Positions 59,601 to 64,000 of a stretch of 64,000 nucleotides of DNA are shown one piece after another. The DNA lies in contig VOGB01000004.1 in the NCBI GenBank assembly GCA_009493725.1, forward strand, positions 62,001 through 126,000, written 5' to 3'. Each line of letters starts with the position of its first letter. Position 1 is the first letter of the stretch. The notes under the pieces were generated by a model. It had not been told where the DNA came from. It saw only the letters and a list, made by a program, of their open reading frames with translations, and searched no databases. The stretch comes from Pseudoramibacter fermentans (lineage in GTDB: Bacteria > Bacillota > Clostridia > Eubacteriales > Eubacteriaceae). Both the position numbers and the translations under genes were made by a program.

Positions 59601-60119
59601 AGAATTCTCGAAGAAACGGTGGCCGAACACATGGGCGGCCAGGTCGAACACAAGGAAGCGGTGCCGGTGAAGATCGCGATGAACGTCGACGCCTTTATCC
59701 CCGAAAAATACATCGCAAGCGAAGTGGTCAAATACGACGTGTACAAGAAAATCGCAACCATTTCCGACGAAGAGGACGCCCGCATGGTCGAGGACGAATT
59801 GACCGACCGCTTCGGGAAAATGCCTCAGTCCGTTCAGAATCTGCTGACGCTGTCGCTGATGAGCAGTCTGGCCGGCGCCCATCAAATTACCGAAATTCGG
59901 GAAAAGGGAGACAAAATCTTGTTTTTCTTCGACGAAAAAGCAACGATCGAGATGCCGAACGGCGCGGTGATTCAAAAACTGTTTGACCAATTCGATATTA
60001 AATTCAAGGGCGATCCCCGTCGGGATAATGTCTGGTCCATCGGCGTTCGGGGTCAAAATGCCAGAATGCGGTGCCAAACGGTCATCAAATTTCTTAAAAT
60101 GTGGAATGGCCAGGCCTAA
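56676..60119 (+). CDS. mfd: Transcription-repair coupling factor
   Basis: Removes RNA polymerase stalled at DNA damage and recruits UvrA. The 1147-residue protein has an N-terminal UvrB-like region, a CarD-type polymerase-interaction domain (SIGDYVVHDIHGIGIYQGI near residue 475), a RecG-like translocase with CGDVGYGKTEVALRA (Walker A, about residue 625) and VVDEEQRFGV (about 728), and a C-terminal autoinhibitory TRCF domain. The gene carries a perfect terminator-like hairpin in its first 40 codons (56757-56794). Confidence 0.96.
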   Translation: MNREIYNFFDTKASRAIIKSLKSGQSINLSNVKDGLKGFLSLFIADQLKMRVLYIAPTDVEAEKRAQKIATWDAAHTLYFPAKPVHDYFTDAHSSEITEKRMAALDRLLFGRSHDVVVTSIQALMQKMPSASDFKKKILTVKAGQQMDPMTLTRQLADLGYVDADQVEARGQFARRGEIVDCFPMNAKQPMRIDFFDDEIESIAPFDIRTQRSEAEVKRAVILPADENAMPAAEQEARLNQIVKRYRQDPGYEERLGTIAAAPADYLEVLNAFGDSEGGSLSAYLGPHWAVFWDDREHCGNSADTFLEKTFQDFESLLDEKLMFPEEQDKFFDFASCCSFLEGYPSADARLFSEGTKDKGIDCDSKSVESFAGRLPLFAEYTKRQIDAGSRVAICCRDKKGEKQMREVLASYDIAEFSDGQTPGVLFLKGDISEGFELPGARLVFLRQQEILKEGRKKKRRRQLKNARKIDSFTSLSIGDYVVHDIHGIGIYQGIQKMTFGDTTKDMMVIAYHGDDKLYLPVEQMDAIQVYIGTGGDRKPKVNTLGRPDWSRTKSKAKKAVEEMADDLIALYAARRQAKGFAFSADTPWQKEFEDRFPYEETDDQLRCIEEIKADMEKPVPMDRLLCGDVGYGKTEVALRAAFKAIMDNKQVAFLAPTTILAQQHYQTMIERFKGFPITVEVLSRFRTPKQQKQIVKDLAAGRIDLIVGTHRLLSKDIQFKDLGLLVVDEEQRFGVKSKEKLKSFKENVDTLTLSATPIPRTLHMSMSGIRDMSILSEPPAGRRPVRTYVLRKNPVVLGDAIEQELDRGGQVFFVHNRIKDIQETAAQIARMAPNARIVVAHGRMTPDTIETIMSRFLNREYDVLVTTAIVESGLDIKNANTMIVDDGDKMGLSQLYQLRGRVGRSNRQSYCYILYDRQVLSEVAQKRLKAIKDFTAFGSGFKIAMRDLEIRGAGNILGAAQSGHMFNIGYEMYCRILEETVAEHMGGQVEHKEAVPVKIAMNVDAFIPEKYIASEVVKYDVYKKIATISDEEDARMVEDELTDRFGKMPQSVQNLLTLSLMSSLAGAHQITEIREKGDKILFFFDEKATIEMPNGAVIQKLFDQFDIKFKGDPRRDNVWSIGVRGQNARMRCQTVIKFLKMWNGQA
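56757..56794 (+). terminator. Terminator-like hairpin inside the start of mfd
   Basis: AACCTTTCAAAC (56757-56768) and GTTTGAAAGGTT (56779-56790) are perfect 12-base complements with a 10-base loop, followed immediately by TTTT so that six T residues run from 56789. It lies at codons 28 to 40 of mfd, in the sense strand. Confidence 0.7.
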
Positions 60120-60166
60120 ATATGATATGATTACACCATAATTTTGATTTGCTAAAGGAGAACGTT

Positions 60167-61681
60167 TTGAAAAAACGAATAATGGGAAAGAAATGGCTGA
60201 AGGCAGCGGCCCTGATCCTCTGTGTCGGGATGATCGGCGTTTGGACGTCAGGGTGCGCGCTGGTGAACGTCAACGGCGTCAGAGATCGGGCACAGGTCAT
60301 TGCCGAGATTAACGGGCAAAAAATCAAAAAAGCGGAATTTAACAACACGATGGCTTACATCGCGCTGACCTATTCGGTCAACGGCCAGTCGATGCCCACA
60401 GGGTCGGACCTCAAAACGCTGAAGCAGGACACCTACGATCAGCTGATACAGACTGAAGTCTTTGCGGCTAAAGCAAAGAAAGACAAGCAGAAGGTCGATG
60501 AAGACGCCCAGCGCAAGTCTGGACAAAAGGCTTACAAGGCGATCAAGAAGCAGGCGGCTAAAAAATACAGCAGCATCCTTAAAACCTATCTGACGACTGA
60601 CAAATCTTTTGCGGCATTTATGGAAGACAACGCCGTGACCACGGCCTACGCGCAGAAGGCTATCGCCAAATACGACAAGAAGCTTTCGAAAAATCCAGAT
60701 GCATTCTTGAAGACCTCGGTCGGTTCGGTCGAAGGCAAGAGCGTGACTCACGGTGAATACTACTATCAGATGATTCAGCAGACGCTGTCGGCTTACGCGA
60801 GTTCCGGTCAGGCGCCGTCGTCTGACAGTGATACCCAGAAGCAGCTGGGGCGCAAGGCCTTCAAGGCGATCAATACTGAACGCAAATGGATTGCCTACTG
60901 CAAGGCGCACGACATCAAAATTACAAAATCGGCGATCAAAAAGCAAAACGACAATTTGTCGGCCTACACCAAGCAGTTCTTCCAGTCGGACAGCGTGCTT
61001 AAAAGCTACCTTAGCGAAAATTTTGAAGGCTTCGACATTGACGCCTACAAAAAAGAACAGCGGAAAAGCGCGAAGGCTGCCGCAGCTAAACAAGCGGTCA
61101 AAGATAAAATTTACAGCGGCGTGAAGGTCACCGACAAGGCCATGGAAGACTATTACAACGACCATAAGGATACCTACAGCCCGAGCACTGTTTCCGCCTG
61201 CCACATCCTGACGAGCGATAAAAAGCTGGCTCAGCAGATTTACAAGGAAGCCAAAAACGTCAAGACCAAGAGCGCTTTTAAAAAGATCATGGACAAATAC
61301 AAGGACAACAGCAAGGTCGAAGAAGCCAAGGATCTGGGCGCGTTCAAGAGCAGCGATATGGTTGAAAACTTCTCAAAGGCTGCGTTCAGCGCCAATAAAA
61401 ATTCCGTCGTGGGACCGATTCAGACCTCCTACGGCTACCACGTGATTTACGTCTACGACAAGAGCTCCGGCAAGAACGACAGCTGGAAGAATCACAAGGC
61501 CGCACTGAAGAAAGCCGTTCAGAAAGAAAAGGGCAAGCCAGCCTATCAGAAGTTGACGAAGAAATTCAACAAGGCTACCCGCCTGCGCATGAACGATCCG
61601 ATTCAGTCCGCCTCAGAACTGTACGCGGAAAAGCTAAAGAAGACCTTCAAGGTCAAGACCTACGAAAAACGCATTAAATAA
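60167..61681 (+). CDS. PpiC/PrsA-type foldase lipoprotein
   Basis: 504-residue predicted extracellular membrane-anchored protein assisting folding of secreted proteins. It starts with KKRIMGKKWLKAAALI and a lipobox ending TSGCA (lipid Cys near residue 30). A SurA-like N-terminal region follows to about residue 320, then a parvulin domain (about 330-440) with ACHILTSDKKLAQQIYKEA and GPIQTSYGYHVIYV. It is rich in Lys. TTG at 60167 is used since AAAGGAG lies 6 bases upstream. Confidence 0.88.
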   Translation: MKKRIMGKKWLKAAALILCVGMIGVWTSGCALVNVNGVRDRAQVIAEINGQKIKKAEFNNTMAYIALTYSVNGQSMPTGSDLKTLKQDTYDQLIQTEVFAAKAKKDKQKVDEDAQRKSGQKAYKAIKKQAAKKYSSILKTYLTTDKSFAAFMEDNAVTTAYAQKAIAKYDKKLSKNPDAFLKTSVGSVEGKSVTHGEYYYQMIQQTLSAYASSGQAPSSDSDTQKQLGRKAFKAINTERKWIAYCKAHDIKITKSAIKKQNDNLSAYTKQFFQSDSVLKSYLSENFEGFDIDAYKKEQRKSAKAAAAKQAVKDKIYSGVKVTDKAMEDYYNDHKDTYSPSTVSACHILTSDKKLAQQIYKEAKNVKTKSAFKKIMDKYKDNSKVEEAKDLGAFKSSDMVENFSKAAFSANKNSVVGPIQTSYGYHVIYVYDKSSGKNDSWKNHKAALKKAVQKEKGKPAYQKLTKKFNKATRLRMNDPIQSASELYAEKLKKTFKVKTYEKRIK

Positions 61682-61704
61682 GGAAAAATGTTTAGAGGGT
61701 TAAC

Positions 61705-63330
61705 GTGAGTAAAAAAGCAAGTAGTTATTTAAAGGGCGCAACCATTTTGACGGCAGCCGGATTTTTATCCCGGCTGCTCGGGCTGTTTTTCAAGGTCCCT
61801 TTATACCGCATTGTCGGCAGCTTCGGCAACGGCATTTACGGCAACGTGACGAACATTTACAACATGCTCCTGATGGTGTCGACGGTCGGGATTCCGGTTG
61901 CCATCTCTAAAATGGTTTCGGAAAGCACGGCTGTTGGCGATTACCGCGGGGCGAAGGACGTGTTCAAGGTGTCGACGACGGCGCTGCTCATTCTAGGCGC
62001 GGTCTCCAGCTTGATTTTGGGATTTGGCGCCCACGCCATCATCCGCCTGGCCCACTGGCCGAAGGAAAGCTACGCGGCGATCATCGCCATCGCGCCGGCG
62101 CCGTTTATCATTTCGGTGTGTTCGGCCTTTAGAGGCTTTTTCCAGGGCTTCCAGATTATGACGCCGACGGCCGTCTCCCAAATCCTCGAACAGATTGTCC
62201 GAGTGGCCCTCGGAATTTTCCTGTGCTGGTATTTCATGCATGGGCTCAGACATGACGTTGGGAAAAGTGTCGGCGGCGCTGTTTTCGGCGCGACCGCCGG
62301 CGGCATCATCGCGGCGCTCTTTTTGGTCTACGTGTTCTGGATTTTCATGTCGACCTATCGGAAGAAACTCAGAAAGACGACCCGCAGCCATCCGAGACGC
62401 TGGCAGAGTATTTTAAAGCGCCTCGTCATCATCGCGATTCCGGTCACGCTGACATCGGTCATCGTTTCGCTGTTTGCGACGATCAACTCTTTTATCTACG
62501 TCGGCCGGCTCAGCGTCGCCGGGATTTCCGCCCATACCGCGACGGAAATGTTCGGCGATTTCACCAACGTCGATACGCTGGTGAATGTGCCCCTCGTCAT
62601 TTCCTCAAATTTGGCGGTGGCGATGATTCCGGCCATATCGGAATCCTTTGCACTGCGCGAAAAGAAGGTCATGAATCACAAGATTGACCTGGCGATTCGC
62701 ATCATCATTCTGGCCGGACTGCCCTTCTGCGTCGGCATGTCGGTTTTGTCGACCGCGATTTTCCGCCTGCTCTTCCCGGGCTCCAAGTACGGGCCGGGCA
62801 TGCTGCAGGTTTTCGCCTACGCGACGATGTTCATGATGCTCTCGAACACCTTCCAGAGCATTCTCCAATCCATCGACAAGTTCCGTGTCCCGCTGGTGAC
62901 CTTGAGTCTCGGAATTATTGTGTTCTCAGTGACCGGGTGGATCACGATGGCCATTCCGTCGATCAATATTTACGGGATGGGCATCGACTACATGCTGACC
63001 TTCATTTATCTGACCGTAGCCAATTACGTCTGCGTCAAGAAATTCACCGGCGTGCGCATCCACTGGCGCCAGTCGGTGTTCAAGCCAATCGTATCGGCTG
63101 CCGTCATGGGGCTGGCTACGGCGGGCGTTTACAACGGTCTGTACCCGCACACCGGCAACGTGATCGCGATGCTGCTGGCTTTTATCGTGGCGGTTTTGGT
63201 TTACAGCTTTATGATTGTGTTCACCGGTGTGCTCTCTGACGAAGAAATGGACGTCATGCCGGGCAAGCGCAGACTGATGCCGATTTATCACCGCATCGTC
63301 GGTCTCCGGAGAAAGGTATTCAGCCGATGA
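61705..63330 (+). CDS. SpoVB/YabM-like polysaccharide flippase (MOP superfamily)
   Basis: 541-residue membrane protein with about 14 helices, in the SpoVB/YabM/MurJ-like group that flips lipid-linked sugars. Features are the N-terminal GATILTAAGFLSRLLGLFFKVPLYRIVG, ISKMVSE and FRGFFQGFQIMTPTAVSQI. The GTG start at 61705 has no strong ribosome binding site. Position after the foldase and before MazG matches the Bacillus yabM-yabN order. It overlaps MazG by 4 bases. Confidence 0.87.
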   Translation: MSKKASSYLKGATILTAAGFLSRLLGLFFKVPLYRIVGSFGNGIYGNVTNIYNMLLMVSTVGIPVAISKMVSESTAVGDYRGAKDVFKVSTTALLILGAVSSLILGFGAHAIIRLAHWPKESYAAIIAIAPAPFIISVCSAFRGFFQGFQIMTPTAVSQILEQIVRVALGIFLCWYFMHGLRHDVGKSVGGAVFGATAGGIIAALFLVYVFWIFMSTYRKKLRKTTRSHPRRWQSILKRLVIIAIPVTLTSVIVSLFATINSFIYVGRLSVAGISAHTATEMFGDFTNVDTLVNVPLVISSNLAVAMIPAISESFALREKKVMNHKIDLAIRIIILAGLPFCVGMSVLSTAIFRLLFPGSKYGPGMLQVFAYATMFMMLSNTFQSILQSIDKFRVPLVTLSLGIIVFSVTGWITMAIPSINIYGMGIDYMLTFIYLTVANYVCVKKFTGVRIHWRQSVFKPIVSAAVMGLATAGVYNGLYPHTGNVIAMLLAFIVAVLVYSFMIVFTGVLSDEEMDVMPGKRRLMPIYHRIVGLRRKVFSR

Positions 63331-64000
63331 AAGATCCGAAGGATTGTCTCGATTTAGATCCCCGGCAGCTTTCGACGCTGTGCGCCGTGATGGCGGCGCT
63401 GCGGTCTGAGGGCGGGTGCCCGTGGGACAAAAAGCAGACCCACGAGTCGCTGAAGCGCTATTTATTAGAAGAAACCTACGAGGTGATCGAAGCGATCGAT
63501 CAGGAAGACACGGAAAATCTGGTCGAGGAGCTGGGAGATCTGCTGTTTCAAATCGTCTTTCACGCGCAGATCGGCGAGGAAGACAGCGCGTTTTCGATGG
63601 GCGATGTCATTCAGGGCATCAATGAAAAGATGATTTACCGTCATCCCCACGTTTTCGGCGATCTGACGCCAGACGAGGTGGACTGGGACAAGCTCAAGGC
63701 GGCGGAAAAGCACAGCGCGTCCCTCACTGACGAGCTGCACCGGATCCCGAAGGACTTTCCGGCGCTGATGGCTTCCGAAAAAATTCAGAAGAAGCTTGCG
63801 AAAAGCGGCAGACGCAAAACAGATGAGGCCTTTGATCTCGAGCAGGTCCGCGGCGCAGCTGACGCGCTCGAGGGAGCGGACGAACCGGAACAAAAGGCCG
63901 AGGCCCTTCAGAAAATGCTGGCGGCGGCTGCCGATTTGGCGAGGTTAAACCATCTTCAGCCTGAGCTATTGCTTAAGGAATACAACGACCGCATGATTGA
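63327..64000 (+). CDS. mazG: MazG-family nucleoside triphosphate pyrophosphohydrolase (cut by window end)
   Basis: The frame starts at 63327 inside the last codon of the flippase gene and stays open to the window edge, about 224 codons. The early segment GGCPWDKKQTHESLKRYLLEETYEVIEAI has the EExxE-type metal site, followed by EELGDLLFQIVFHAQI and KMIYRHPHVFGD, all MazG. In Bacillus the same gene position is yabN, with an added N-terminal methylase-like domain, which is absent here. Confidence 0.9.
   Translation, partial: MKDPKDCLDLDPRQLSTLCAVMAALRSEGGCPWDKKQTHESLKRYLLEETYEVIEAIDQEDTENLVEELGDLLFQIVFHAQIGEEDSAFSMGDVIQGINEKMIYRHPHVFGDLTPDEVDWDKLKAAEKHSASLTDELHRIPKDFPALMASEKIQKKLAKSGRRKTDEAFDLEQVRGAADALEGADEPEQKAEALQKMLAAAADLARLNHLQPELLLKEYNDRMI

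Noticed and set aside
58065..60077. 670-codon minus-strand frame opposite mfd
   Set aside because: Same reason: it lies entirely within mfd, lacks a start signal and has no recognisable domain.

Overview
The window looks like chromosomal DNA from an anaerobic Clostridia-type Firmicute (Eubacteriales), with GC-rich coding sequence, strong AGGAGG-type ribosome binding sites and TTGACA/TATAAT promoters. Gene order supports this: spoVG-glmU-prs-pth-mfd followed by a PpiC lipoprotein, a SpoVB-like flippase and MazG echoes the Bacillus/Clostridium block; rny-ymdB and addBA are typical Firmicute pairs; a single-aptamer glycine riboswitch precedes an amino acid:sodium symporter. A Eubacteriaceae member is a reasonable guess, but no rRNA or species marker is present. 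SpoVG and a SpoVB-like protein do not by themselves show that it sporulates.

Layout. 0-2 kb: glucokinase and phosphofructokinase (upper glycolysis), followed by a cluster of DnaA boxes. 2.3-5.4 kb: an arylsulfotransferase-like surface protein and the riboswitch-controlled symporter. 5.5-10 kb: mostly minus-strand housekeeping genes (YqxD-like, two membrane proteins, an orphan DhaM, PAP2 phosphatase, uracil-DNA glycosylase) around a tRNA-Ser(GGA). 10-16 kb: ispE, a GntR regulator, a zinc phospholipase C-like protein, a degenerate Memo/AMMECR1 fusion and two membrane proteins. 16-22.3 kb: rny, ymdB, upp, purB, a zinc macrodomain protein and yaaA. 22.3-24.9 kb: a sulfur assimilation operon (metY, cysK) behind an operator-like palindrome and a short cysteine-rich leader ORF. 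25-27.9 kb: an accessory patch (TetR, Cys-rich KTR protein, flavodoxin, small zinc-ribbon protein, two gene remnants). 27.9-35.2 kb: Trk potassium uptake and a sucrose PTS operon. 35.3-37 kb: a GGGtGRT protein with an IscU-like partner. 37.3-42 kb: a DUF2284 protein with a repeated tail, then methylthioadenosine salvage (mtnP, mtnA, TIM-barrel protein). 42-50 kb: aquaporin and AddAB. 50-53.4 kb: an orphan microcompartment shell protein, a degenerate patatin and murC. 53.6-64 kb: the spoVG-mazG block, with a GlmU lacking its acetyltransferase half.

How the genes fit together. Sucrose entering by PTS is hydrolysed, and the fructose and glucose are phosphorylated and fed to PFK. MetY and CysK capture sulfide, while MtnP and MtnA recycle methylthioadenosine made from S-adenosylmethionine. 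GlmU and MurC serve peptidoglycan synthesis. Prs and Upp feed nucleotide pools, and AddAB, Mfd and Ung maintain the genome.

Most notable: the cysteine-rich leader ORF before metY-cysK; the mtnP-mtnA-TIM barrel operon; the DUF2284 tail whose repeats are identical in protein but diverged in DNA; perfect hairpins in the first codons of pth and mfd; the DnaA-box cluster; a terminator between the TetR promoter and its gene; and several proteins whose catalytic residues appear lost. All calls come from reading the sequence; no database search or folding software was run.
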